Shown here in pieces: positions 26,030-39,140 of a DNA stretch of 64,000 nt (its first letter is position 1; every line of letters starts with the position of its first letter). This DNA comes from Quillaja saponaria (Eukaryota; Streptophyta; Magnoliopsida; Fabales; Quillajaceae), in NCBI GenBank assembly GCA_029379385.1, contig CM055608.1, positions 26,162,350 through 26,226,349 on the forward strand. The letters run 5' to 3'. The notes beneath the pieces are model-generated. The model did not search any database. It was not told the DNA's origin and saw only the letters and a program-made list of their open reading frames with translations. Made by a program: the position numbers and the translations under genes.

Positions 26030-27105
26030 AGCAAAGCCATAATTTTCTCACAAATTTCCATTGGAAGCATAGAATAAAGTTTAGCAAAATTCCATTCACC
26101 ATCACTAGTAACATACTCACGAATAGTAGCATAAAATTCACCATCCTCTAGATTCTTTAAAGCTAAACTAAGTAAAGGACCTGTAGAAGGTACCTATGTA
26201 TCAAATCCAAAAACGAATTATATTTCCATTATTGACTACCCATTGAATGCCATGCAATAAATCAGGCCATACCTTACAATTGGATTTCCATGGCCATGAG
26301 TTAGTAGCTTTAGGGATAAAGGGTTGGTAGACATCATCATCCCAAAAATATTTTGCTCTGATAACCTTAGTCCAAAGACTATCAGGGTTTTTGATAATTC
26401 CCCAACATAATTTCATCAACAAAAAAAAAAACCTGGTTGAAGTTCCATAAGTCCTTAAGCTAGAGACCACCCATGTTTTTGCTTCGTGTCATAACATCCC
26501 ATTTGACTGTTTGCCACTTCTTATTATTCTCACTCTCGCCCTAAATGAACTTGCGACTGAGCTTAATTAGCTTATCACAAACTGAAATAGGAAGGCAAGT
26601 GGATTGCATAGAGTACACTGGGAGTGCCTGTAAAACAACTTGAGCTAAAGTAATTCCCTCTACCATAGATAAGCAATTTACTTTCCAACCAGCCAGTCTC
26701 TGCTTCACTTTATCTACAATATGATGAAAGTGTCTTACAGTGACTTTACTATGGAATAGAGGAACTCCAAGATATTTTTCTAGATCATCTATGTATTGAA
26801 ACCCTGTGACATTAGCAATCTCCCATTTAATTCTCCCTGTCACTCCTTTGCTACAATGAAAACGAGTTTTATTAATATTAACTCTTTGTCTCAAAGCAGC
26901 ACCAAATTCAGTGAGTGTGTCTATAACAACCCGAGCATGTTCCGAAGTTGCTTCCACAAATAAAGGCAATTCATTTGCAAACATAAGATGAGACACCATA
27001 GGTCCCCCATTACCCACTAAAATATGCCTCCAAATCCCCTATGTGATTTTATCCGCAATAAGATTACTAAGCCTTTCCATGGAAAGCACAAAAATATAAG
27101 GTGAA
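26030..27105 (-). pseudogene. LINE 5' half: reverse transcriptase remnant
   Basis: On the minus strand it starts mid-domain at 'SPYIFVLSMERLS' (about 27,100), continues 'VSHLMFANELPLF' (the catalytic box, FADDL in active plant LINEs, here FANEL), then 'NINKTRFHCSKG', 'YLGVPLFHSKV', 'RLAGWK...LSMVEGITLAQVVLQALPVY' and 'LWTKVIRAKYF'. A 158-codon frame (26,541-27,017) is still open. The 5' end of the LINE, including endonuclease and early reverse transcriptase, is missing at about 27,105, as expected of a 5'-truncated insertion. Coding continues beyond the copia insertion at 20,311. I found no convincing target-site duplication. Confidence 0.9.
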
Positions 27106-28188
27106 AGAGTAAAAAGTCATAAATTATTTATTTGTATTTTTATTTTAGATTCTCGTCTTTGCTTTTTTATGAAAATTATAAATTATGTGTACTTGTTTCA
27201 TTATTTAAATTACCACTTTTTATGTTGATGAATGCTACAAATACTTAAATGATTATAGTTTGAATGAAAATATTAGGTTAAATTTGAGCATAAGTCAACC
27301 TAGATTCTAAAATAAGTTAGAGCTGAATTTAAATAGGAGTTCAAAAATAATAACTATTATAAGATGAGATCAAAAAGAGGAATGAATATGTTTCATTGAC
27401 TTTAGTTTTACCTTTTTAATTAATATTACCTTTTATTATTTTTTTACAAATTAAAATGAAAATTTTTTTTTGGTAACCTTCCTCAAAACTCTTCACATTT
27501 ATAGTGGCTTTCATTAAGTTATTGCTCCTTTGAGAATTTGGTTGTAAAGTAAATCTATGAATAGATCCGTTAGGTAGTCCTTACAGTTGCTTCATATAAG
27601 GTTTTTCTATTTGTGTAAAATCTTGAAATATTCTGTGCATTTTTAGACTGCAATAATTTGTTTGGAACAGACTTCATGTCAAATTTAATTTTTTCTTTTG
27701 TTGTGAGAGCTTGCACATAGATTAGGTATAGATTGATTTGAAAAGAATTTAATGTAGTAGAGAGTAGTAACCATTGAGAAGATTTCTGGATCAATATTTT
27801 TTTTTTTTAGCATTCGAACGGAGAGTTTCAATGACTTCTAGATTTTTACTCTTTTCAGTAGATGGTTGTTAAAATCAAAATGATGCGTTTGATTCATGCT
27901 CTACGAGTTTTCAGTAAAACACATCTAATAGATGCCAATATGATGCATTTTACCTCTCAATCTTGAAGCTCCTTAGATTGATTAAAGAGATAAGAGAGTT
28001 TTGATAACTCATTCTTAAAGATATTGATGGTGTAAATATAATAGTGCATTTTACTTCAGTGGTGAGTTAGCATTGTATGATCTCATTTGTTAAAGTACTA
28101 ATTCACTTTTAAGCCGTGTTTTAGTGGATAGTCATTTCACTAGTTTAGATCACACTTCAGCAGATAACTATTTATCAAAACGGTGCAC
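27106..28188. other. Intergenic DNA, no gene seen
   Basis: The sequence is AT-rich and has a 74-codon minus-strand frame at 27,570-27,794 of no recognised family. The remainder is unstructured and I see no splice-consistent coding. Confidence 0.5.
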
Positions 28189-28191
28189 TTA

Positions 28192-28685
28192 GGTTGAGTA
28201 TGGTAATGATTTGACTTTTAAAAAGTTGTTGCGACTTTTATGCCTTGAAAAATCAGTGGTCAAAAAGTCACATTAACTATGTTTGGTAAATTTTTTATAA
28301 AAATTGATATGGGTAGTAAAAATAATAAACAATGTATTTATTAAAACAAATCATAAACTGCTGTGAATATATAAAATAATAAAAGTAATTATCATTAATT
28401 AAGGATATATTTAGGGAAGAGAAATTAGATGGTTTATAAATTGATTAAATATATATTTTGTAATTTTCTAAAATTAATAAGGTGATTTTTGTATTTTTAA
28501 TTTTGAAAAGTTAAAGCTAGCTTTTAAAAGTATCACTTGTGGTGCTTTAAATGCACTCCTGAATTTTTAAAAGCAGTAGAAGAAGCACCTTTTAAAAATA
28601 AAAAAAAATTAACCAACAATTTTTAGGGGTTTTAGCTTTTTAAAAGCTAAAAGCACTCTCTTAAAAAATATTACCAAACTCAGCC
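28192..28685. mobile_element. Tourist-type (PIF/Harbinger) MITE
   Basis: The 494-bp segment has terminal inverted repeats (left ggttgagtatggtaatgatt; right, reverse complement, ggctgagtttggtaatattt) and TTA on both sides (28,189-28,191 and 28,686-28,688), the hallmark of PIF/Harbinger insertions. There is no coding capacity. Internal palindromic 'ctttttaaaagc' phrases would fold further. Confidence 0.78.
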
Positions 28686-28688
28686 TTA

Positions 28689-30480
28689 ATCTCTTTAATC
28701 TTTAACTCAGTTTTAGATTTTGTATTATTAATAATTATCTGATTTAATAAAACAACGCGTAACTTCTGTAACAAGTCAGCAATTGATTTCATCAGTTAAT
28801 CTGAGCATTTAGTGATTTCAACGAATATACTTATAAGGTAGCTTGTGAAGAGCTCAATGATGATAGCATGGTTTCAGTGATTTAATCAACTTTTATCAGC
28901 AGTTGTCTTTTTAAAGATTTAGTTAACTTATTCCATTGAGATCTTTCAGCACTTGATGATTTTGCTAATTAACTGCCATGTGCTTTTTAACACTTAATGG
29001 ATAAGCTGATACTAGCTTTTCTGCACTTGATTATTTAATGAATGAATATGATCAATGAAACAAAGCATTTCATTCTGTTGACTTTGTATCCAGCATGTTA
29101 GTTAAGACTTCTCAACATTGTGCGTTTCATTCTTTCAATGGCTTTTCAGTCTTATGAGAAATTCCTTTAGATGATGGCTTTGAGAAGTAGAAACTTTGAA
29201 TGTAATACTCAGTTATAGCTTTTGAGTTGGTTGTTCAGGACTTAATCAATCGTGTTAGGTAAAGTAGAAAGTCTATGCAACTCTATTTTGATTCTTTTGG
29301 TTTCATTCATGATTGGAGACGTGTAAATAAGATATAAGCATTAATTATTTTTCTAATAATGAGTATTACACGAGAGTTAATTGACTGATCTGATCAAAAC
29401 ATAAGTTTAGTTATTTGTTCTCTTGAAAAATTAGAATCAGCATTTGACATGAGTAAATATTATGTTGTAAGTAGAAAGTAAAGCACAAGTTGATTCAACA
29501 ACTAAAAAGCTAAAAGGTACTAAACGTGCATACAAACTTGTGATGCTAGTGGTGTTGTTATATTTGAGAAAAAAGTTTAATCTTAAAAGACATGGGACAA
29601 CAAAATTTGTCAAAAAAGCATAACAAATTTATAAATTCTTATTGAACTTTTGGAATATATTACACTCTAGGGGTATTTGTGGCTAAATTCAACCTAATCA
29701 ACCATATTAAATTAAACCAATCTGAAAAGGTTAGTTTGGGTTTATTGTTGCTTGGATCAGATTGGTTCAGTATCTTATGTAATTTTTATTAGATCAGAGT
29801 AGTTTAGAATTTCTAAGGTTAATAACCAGACTTAATCCAATCCAATCAAAAGATAGGATATTTTTAAAATAAAAATAAAAATAATATAGCTCCAGTTAAA
29901 CTTCTCTTATACACATGATTCATAAATTCATAGTAAGTGTTAGTCTATGATAAAAATCTAATTGCATTCAATATTAAATAGCAATAGGGTCTAGAATGGT
30001 GAAATCCAATTTGTGTTATGGTTTGTAAAGTTAAAATTAAAAGTTGAGTTCAAGTATCTATCATATTTTTTTTTTATATATCATGTCATAGTTAATTATT
30101 ATTTTTTTTATCAGCGATAGCTTAGTTTAAGTAATTAGTATCAATTCTCTCATCTTCTAGTATCGAGTTCAAACACTCTTAATATATCACAAAAATATAT
30201 TTATATATTTTAAACAAGTAACTTTGTAAATTAATATACACCTATAAAGGCCTATTTGATCAATTAATCTAGTCCCAATCCAAGATTCACTGATTAGATT
30301 AAATTGAATTTAAACTCTATATAAATAGGTTTGATTTATAAAAATGTAAACTAGAATAAATTAAAAAATTTATCAAATAATTTAATTCAATTCAATTCAA
30401 TTCCAATCCAATTCTCCTAGCCGTCATAAAGTAGTTTGTTCTCTCTTGTAACAATCGAAACTCACCAAATCAGATCTTGC
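28689..30480. other. Intergenic DNA upstream of TBCCD1
   Basis: AT-rich DNA without convincing coding. From about 29,650 to 30,400 there are repeated 'aaattgaattcaatccaa'-like phrases (clearest at 30,380-30,416, an 'attcaattcaattcaattcc' run). The TBCCD1 promoter should lie in the last few hundred bases, where I cannot pick a certain TATA box. A CT-rich leader (30,585-30,645) precedes the start codon. Confidence 0.45.
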
Positions 30481-30649
30481 CACGTTTCCAATTCTCATAG
30501 TGTACCTGCATCCAAGTGTACTCTTCACTGTCCTACATCTCTCTCATTATTCATTTCATCTCCCAAAGATCTGTAACTCGGACTCCTCCTTTCTTTCTCT
30601 CTCTAATCTCTCCCCTCCCCCCATTGACAAATTCTTTCTCTCTCTTGCC

Positions 30650-33600
30650 ATGACTGACCCAATTGAGCCTTCAACGTCGTCTTCATTTTCATCTGCAGTA
30701 AAAGACGCAACCACTCTCATTCATCCAAGGCGGGAGCCTTTCGAGCATGGCCTCCTCCCCATTCCAAAGCTCATCTTCACCGACCCAACTCAAACCCTAA
30801 TTCCCTTAAAGCAGAAGCTTGTCGAGCTATCAACCAATCACCGGGTTGACTCTGCGACCCTCTCCGAGTCCCTCCAGATCTCCATTGACCATGCAAGACT
30901 CGTCCTTGATGCCCTTTCCTCGGTTCTTCACTCCGAATCCGATCCTCTCGTTAAGGCCAAGCCAGGAGAAATTGATTCTGTTGGTGCTGATATCCATGAT
31001 CTGGTTCTTTTCTTGTATATTCAGTCATATAAGAGATTACTACCCAGGACACATAAGGACTCGGCAGCCGTGGCTGATGTTTGGCCTTCAACTTCGGCAT
31101 TTGATGGATACTTGTCGGCTCTATCGCCATTGCAGGTGAATTCTTGTGTTTTAAGTGCATTTTTGTTAATTATATTTTTCGAATTCTACAATGTTGGTTC
31201 GGTACATTGATATTGATAACCATGTAAAATTTGGGGGAGCTAACGTTGTTGGAAAGGGATTGTGGGCTCTAGCAAATTGAATCAGGTTGATTCGTAATTG
31301 TTTCTTTTCTTTTCCCTTCCTTTGATGACCTTTCAAATAGTAACGAGCATTGATATATTATATCACCATGGTTGGTGTTTATTTCAGAACTTTACAATGT
31401 TTGTTTGGTAATTTGAGAGTTATGTAAAACTTTAGGGAGAGATCTAACCTGCTATGTAAAGGGGTTCTACCAAATCGAATTAATTTTCTTTTCCATTGCT
31501 TGTCTTCTTTTCTCTTCCCTTGGTGGCCAATGAAATGCTGAGGAGCATTGGATAGTTATATCACAATAGCAGTAGTTGATTGCATTATTGATAACATTCT
31601 CTCCTTCATGGTTGTTTTTGTGTTAATTAAATGGATTCTAAGAAGTTGGTTCTTTTGTATTGTGGTGGTAATTTTTCAAGGTTTCAGTGTGTATTAAAGG
31701 GAATTATAATAATTTTATGGGATTACTCAACTGGCCATCTATACTATATGTCATTTCTTGCTACAAAATGATGTGAAATATGGTTAACAATCATGGAGGT
31801 CGTACTTTTTGAGGAATGCATGTATTCAAGTGCTATTTAAGTTTTAGCTTTTAATTGTTTGAGATTTTTGGAACTTTTGATAATGTTGCTTCATTCTAGT
31901 CTGTTGTACGAGTTAATATTTAGCCAATAGTGACCTTGCTATGCCGCAGTTAATATTTGCAAGTGGTTAGAAAATTTGTTGTTTTGGATTTGAATTTCGA
32001 TGATATCCCCGTAGTATCTTGTCTATAGCCATTAATTCATTATTTATTAAGTCATGTTAAAACCAATATTTTATATATAGACATCTTTTTCATCAGATAT
32101 ATCCTTTGATGGGGTTCAATTGGACAAAATTTGCCTTTTCCTTTTTTAGGTGGATGCCTTATTGTTAACTGTGTGATTTTTGTTAGAGTAAAGAAAATTT
32201 TATTAAGAAAGAAAAAAAAAAGTACAGGTGGGAGGATATCTTTGATGTCCATTCAAGCATAAAAAAAGTCGTAAAAGAAAATGGCAAGCTTAAAACAATA
32301 ATGCTCATCAATCACATTGCATATCCCATGACAATTTTGAAAAATCCTCACGTTACGTTCCAACCACACTCTCTAAATCACGGCAAAGAAAGCACAGCTC
32401 CACTAACATTGAACATCCTTGTTCCCCCAAGCATCGATACCAAGTCATCAAATGATCATGCAAGGATTCCAGACAGACCCAAGGAATATTTAAAATATCA
32501 AATAGTTTACACCAAAGGGTACAAATCAAAGGAAAGTGGAGAAAGCGGTGGTCATTGGTGTTGTTTTTTTGTTTACAAAAAAAATTGTGTGATGTTTTTG
32601 CACCCTCTCACTCATGCGACACACTCAAAACACATGATTAAAGTAATTGGATTCAAGTGGTAGCAGCCGAAATTGTAAATCAAGATATGTTTTGTCCGAT
32701 ATTATGTTTGGATCACTTCAGTACTACAAAAACTTGAAATGTTAATGTTTAGGTAGATGTCAAATAATTAAACTCTGTGTCCATATTTTTGTTGTCTGCA
32801 ACATGGGTTATACTTTTTGAATATTGCTTGTTTTGTATTAAGTTTCTTAGAAGTTTATCTTGAGTCAACACATTGGTCTTAGATCAAGGTTAAAAGTTTT
32901 AGTTGGCTTTCGTTGTTGCAGCTTGTGCGTAGCAATAGTCGTCGGTTTATGCCATCACAGACTGATGAGGAGGCTCATCAATTGTCCTATCTGCAGAAGC
33001 ACTTGGCTAACATTCTTTCTCTTTTAGCAGAGCCTGTGGAAGGGGAAGGCGAAGAATCTCTGGTTTGTAAAATCACTGAATCCTGTAGATGGTCTGCTGA
33101 ATTATATTTTCCTTATTTACATTTAGCAAAACCAAGTTATGTTTCTTTCTTCACTTTTACTCTTAAAAATATTGCTAGTATCTTGGAACCCACTATGTGG
33201 GTGTGAATCCACTCAAAAAGAAATTAAAAACTGCAGATAGACCCTTAATTGTGAGTTTGTAAGGGTTTGATATTTGTGCAAATGCTTCTTCTTCTTTTTT
33301 TTTTATTTTTTTTATTTTTTTTTATCAGTTTAAGCTAGAATAGTGTGATCAAAGTAGTGTCAAGATTGCAAGTTATGTTCCAATTTGTTTACATTGATGT
33401 TCATTTGGATGGCTTGGATATGAGTTAATAGTTGGACAAACTATATTTATCTGTATCTAATTAAAAAGTTGACCAGTTATTTGCATTTCATGGCTCTTTT
33501 CATAAACTGTCTATTCTGTAGCACAGCAGTGGCCAGTGAAGTTATCTTAGAATGTGGTTTACTAATAGTAATACCTGGCAAAATCTGATTACAATTGTTA

Positions 33601-36600
33601 TTGACATATGGTATTGGCACAGTCCATTCCCCACATTGAGGCATGGTGGCAAGTTTGTCAATGACTTTTGGGCTTTGGCTATATTAGAACTTTCTCCTCC
33701 TTGATTTGAACAACGAAGATGGAGGGTGTGATAATGGGTTCTATACCTGCTGAGTGCTGTCTGTATTATTAGCAGTGTCTTGTGGGAAAAGTCTAACAAT
33801 GATCCACTGAAATTCCTTTCTCAGGATTTTTTTTTTCTTTTGGTGGTGGCATTCACTTGGGAGAGACACTACAAGACGAAGTATTTATGCTAATTCCTTT
33901 CTCAGGAAGTTGGGGTTTAGTCACTGGCTTGCTCCTCATTGGAGCTCCACTCATGGCCATTCCTGTTCCTATAATGATTTCTTAGGCCACTGGGAGAGCT
34001 GGTTCTGTTTTCCCTCTTTTTAGTCTTTGCCTCTTAGGTGGTGTGCTCTCTGTAAATCTCTTATTTACAAAGGGTTGCCCCCTTTGTGCCTTTTTAATCC
34101 ATATATTCTTTATTCATAAAGAAAATAGAAGATCTGCATGTTTTGGGATGCTGGTGATAACAACAGTACATTAGCTTGTCAGTAGTTGCTGCCTAACTTT
34201 GGTTATCATGGTTGAGAGGTACAATAGAGTCCTGATAAGACATGCAAAACAAGGCATCATGTAATCCTTTTTAAGTGGTTACACGCATCTATATTGTCTT
34301 TGAGGAATCTGTACATCATATTTCATTCCGTAGTTGCATGAATGTACTTTCATTTTGTTAATTACTATTGTTATTTGTTAGGTCCTATCCATAAGTTTGT
34401 TTGTGCTTTTTTCCTATTCTTAATTTCTTTATCTAATCCCATTGTTTTAGGTTTTAACCATGTATAGATTTGAGCACCTTGGGTTTCTGATTCAGTTTGG
34501 TGATAAGGGATCTGAAAGAAATCCCTTGAGCCAATCATCTCCCTTTTTTGCTAATTCGGATCCTGACATGCCTGCTGTTCCTGTTCCTGCTGCACAAGTT
34601 CATGATTGGATTCTGCAGAACATAACTTCTGCTTTGGAACATATTTCTGAAAGAGCTTCTCCCAAGGAAAATGGGCCACCCAGTGCCTCTGATCAGGATG
34701 TTGCTATGGCTGATGCATGTGCTAGTTCAGTTAAGGCCTTAACATGTCCTAGAGGTCCATGTTTTATTGAAGGAATCTCTAAATCATCATATGTAAAGCA
34801 AGCATCTGATATTAAAGGGTCTTCTGTTAAGGTTTGTTTACATCCTTCCATGTGTGATACTTTTGTTTGCAAACTAGAATGGGATTGATCCTTTACATCT
34901 ATCATTTTTTAGCACATCATTGAAGCTTAATCCCAACACAGCTATTTAACTTTTAATATTTTTTATTTTATTTTATTGCCACTGGAGAGTGGTATGTCAA
35001 TAAGCCTAAGAGCAATTATACATTTGATTCTATCTTACTGAGATTTGAATCGTGTGTATCTAGTAAGTGAATCTCTGATATATGTGATGTTTTTGTAATA
35101 GAAAAAGAAGTATTATTAAAGAGTGAAGAGAGTACATAGAAGATGACGAGAAATTCTCTTTAAAGAAAAGAAAAAAAGAAAAGAAAAGAAAAACAAATGA
35201 AAAGATAGAAAAGACACAGTCATGCTCAACATCTCAGAAGATCTTGAATTACTCCAACCAGAAACAGCAATTAAAGGTGTAGTGAACTCACCTTAGAGCA
35301 TTATATCAATGCTTTACTTAATCGGGAAATTCATAAAAAAACCTAAAAGTGATGACTACTACAAGTGTAGATTCCTCTGGCCATCTTTGACTCCATAATT
35401 AACAGATGTTATACTTGGATTAATGAGTTTTAAAATCAGAAGTTGTTTTGCATTTGGGAAATGCTAGATTCTTTCTAATTCATTTTAATTTCGGTTCTGG
35501 ATGTTTCATGGAACCCGATCTTTAATTCTGTTTTCCAAATTGAATTCCGTGTATTGACGCTAGTCACACCCTTAATGTTGTGTTTTCCAGTGTCCTTTCT
35601 CAAATTGGATAAAATGCGTATATTGTTTATCCAGCTTGATGCTTATGTGCTGCATTGTATCATGCCTTGTGCTCTCTTGTTAAATCCATAAAAAAAAAAA
35701 TCAACTCATTATCCTCAGGTAATAGCTTAATTTTTATAGATGGTTGAGATGTGACATATATGCAAAGATTGAAAGGAGAGAAGTGGAGATTAAAGGCATA
35801 ACCCGAAGTTGAAACATGTATAATAATTATAGCATACATTTTGATGTACGTCAAACAACTAATAGGAAAATGAAGCATGGTGCATTAAACCAACATAGTT
35901 TTGGGGAAATGGATTTCCATCCTATCAAATATCATACATTTGATAAAGATTAGGAATTAGTATGACTTGTCTGTTCTCATGAACTATGCACAATGTTGTG
36001 ATTAGTTGCAGTATCTTAAACTTTCTTGCTCTCTTTGTGCAAGTGTAATTAGCAACTTAGTTGTCATTTTGTAAGGGGTTGTTTCTACCATTGATATGTT
36101 TTTAACATATTCTTCTGTCTTGCAGGTTCTAAATTGCCATGAGTCAACCATTTACGTCTTAGCACCTTTGAAATATGCCACTGTTTATGGATGCTCAGAT
36201 GCTACTGTAGTTATTGGAGCTGTTGGCAAGGTAATTCTTATAGTGATTTAAAGAGGAGCATATTGACTCTTCAAATCTACTAGAACATCTATAAATTTGT
36301 TTACAATAGGAATGTGGGAAAGGATGTTGCGTTTACACCTTTTAAAACGGTAAGGTGAGGATAATGATAAAGTGATATTAATACTGTCCAGCTGTGGCTA
36401 TTAGCAACCTAGAATTTTTAGGTTATTAAATGTCTATCTAAGGGAAAGAGAAATAGGTGTTTGTGTCTATTAACTATATCATACTAGTTGTACTTCTTGG
36501 ATGCTAATTGCACCATAATATCTAAATGTGGTACCTTGGGAATTAAGAGAGTGCTGCAGAAATTCAAAAAATGTAATAGGGCAAGAAAGTAGAAACTGGA

Positions 36601-39105
36601 AACATGGACATATTGATGGAGAACGAAGATATAGAATATAGGAGTTATAATTTAATTATATTTAAATTATGTAATATTAGAATTTGAGATAAAATTAGTA
36701 GTGTTTTAGTATAATTAGGAGTTATTAGTTATGTTTTATTAGGACTCTAGCTTTATTTTTATGTTAGTAGAGTTTCATTTTTATTAGGACTTTTTGTTAT
36801 TAGGATTTCCTATGATCTAGGTATTTATCTTCTAGGATTTACAGAGAGTCTATATAATGACCCCTAGTTTATATTGTTAAAAAGCTTTTGATGAATTTTA
36901 AAAAAAATTCTCTTTTCAAGTAAAAATACATGCTGGTGCTGCATCAATTTGGTATCAAAGCTCAGGCTTTTGTTTTGTCCCGTCGAAAAACACAGATATA
37001 TCACTGTAGATATATCATCCTCCTCCATCAACCACCATCCACAACCAAGAAATTCATCCAAATCATCCCCAAACACCTCACTGTCCAAACCCATATCCAC
37101 CAACAAAAAAAAAAAAACAGCACCTACATCCAAGGTATATTGACATGCTGAATTCAATTCCGAGGTCAGATTTTCCAAATATTTGTTCAAGTTTTGATCT
37201 GGTACGCTTTCTTAAATGTATTTATGGCTCCCGGGCTTACAACTATTGGCTTCTGAAGAGATATCTGAGAGATGTCGAGTGATTGCTCAAAGGAAGGCCT
37301 GGAAGAATGCAAAGATTAATGCTCTAAATAAGACTGTCTAGAGCGAGCATTACAATGCAATGATTTAAGGCATAATGAATTGTGTTCACAAGAGATTATT
37401 GAACCATTGGTCAAGAGTCACTTATGAATGAGGATACCATCAAAACAAAAGCACCGGAATCAGTACAAGTTCAGGTTGCTGAAAAATACACTACACATCC
37501 TTTGGATGTAGAGCATATTGAGTTTGTCATACCCTTGAAGTTTCCCTTGAAGTTTCAAGTGATCGACATTCCAGACAAAATTTTTCTTGCCAGTTTTTAC
37601 CCCGTGCTAATGAAGACTTTGCTGCCAAAGTTTGCTCCAGAGATCCTCATTCTCTCTCATTTCAAAACTTGGTCGAGTTTTTTCCAACCAAGAAAGAATG
37701 ATGGAGAACGAAGATATAGAATATAGGAGTTATAATTTAATTGTATTTAAATTATGTAATATTAAAATTAGGGATAAAATTAGTAGTATTTTAGTATAAT
37801 TAGGGGTTATTAGTTATGTTTTATTAGGACTCTAGCTTTATCTTTATGTTAGTAGAGTTTCATTTTTTATTAGGACTTTTTGTTATTAGGATTTCCTATT
37901 TTATTAGGACTCTAGGTATTTATCTTTTTTCTTGTTTACATTGTTAGAAAGCTTTTGATGAATTTATAAAAAATTGTCCTTTTTTGAGTGTCCCTTCTGC
38001 ATCGCATAACACCCAATTAGCTGACATTTTGATATTTGGTGCACAAAAAAATGTGCTCATTTTAAAGCAACTGTTGTCCTTATCTAAGAGAAGGAATGGT
38101 TCTGTTTTACTTATTGCTTAAACAACCCTTCCAAGGAGACAGTAACAGAGCAACTATTCTTGGCATCACCTCTGAAGTACCAAATAATGAGAAACCTGTA
38201 TTGAAGAGCTCTTGTGCATATGAAAAATCAGAGAAGATTTTCTATAGTATCAACCCTGGAGTTGTACGTGCAACACCAGGCTAATAACATTTTCCTAACT
38301 AATCAGGTTATCCAGTGTTGAGGCTTTACTAAAGAAGAGATGGCCTCCAGAGATACTTTGACCCTCCATTTACTTTTCCCAGAGTCTCTGACCACCCTTG
38401 TCAATTGCTGCTGAAAAATTCTACAGTTAAATGGGAAAATGTTTCTAACAGACATCAACTCATTCTGCAGCCTATCTCCTGTGTTTCATGAAATCCAGCA
38501 GATCAAGTAGAGAATCCACCATTTCAATCTCATGAATATACCAGGACCTTCCACAATCAGCCCTTTATTCACATAAACTGCAAACATGGTGTCCTTGACT
38601 TCTTCACAGGAAGGAGAAAAGATTAGGAATATGAAGTTTAAAGCAGAACCTCAAGATTAGTGGTTAACTTCTTTTTCATTGCTGAACTACGTGAGGTCTC
38701 CAAATAACATTGATAGTATATAGATTATATTGGATTCCAAGATTTGCAGGAAATAAAAAATCTATGTTAAAGCAAATCACTAAAGCTATTTCCCTAGAAG
38801 GGCTATCTAGAACACATTCAATTTTCTGAGTTCTGACATAGACAATCCAAGTTTGGTTGGAGAGGAAACAGTCTTGTTGAATTTATATCTTATTTTATCC
38901 TTGAAAGTCTGTAAAGTTTCTGTTCTATTAGCTATACTAAATGGTATTATTCAACTTAGACATGAGATAGTTAGATAGGTACTATCATACTAAAGAGAGA
39001 AAGGTAAAGGAGAGAGTGCACTCTAGTTCTTTTTCAGCCTGCCTGTATCCTTTTGAATACCAGATTCCTCTCTCAAAACAGCAGACCTATTTTATATGTT
39101 CAGGA

Positions 39106-39140
<35 letters not shown>

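Noticed and set aside
36930..37190. Three overlapping frames (plus and minus strands) as a gene within TBCCD1
   Set aside because: They lie just after the primer-binding site of the TRIM-like element and are low-complexity; nothing supports a host protein.
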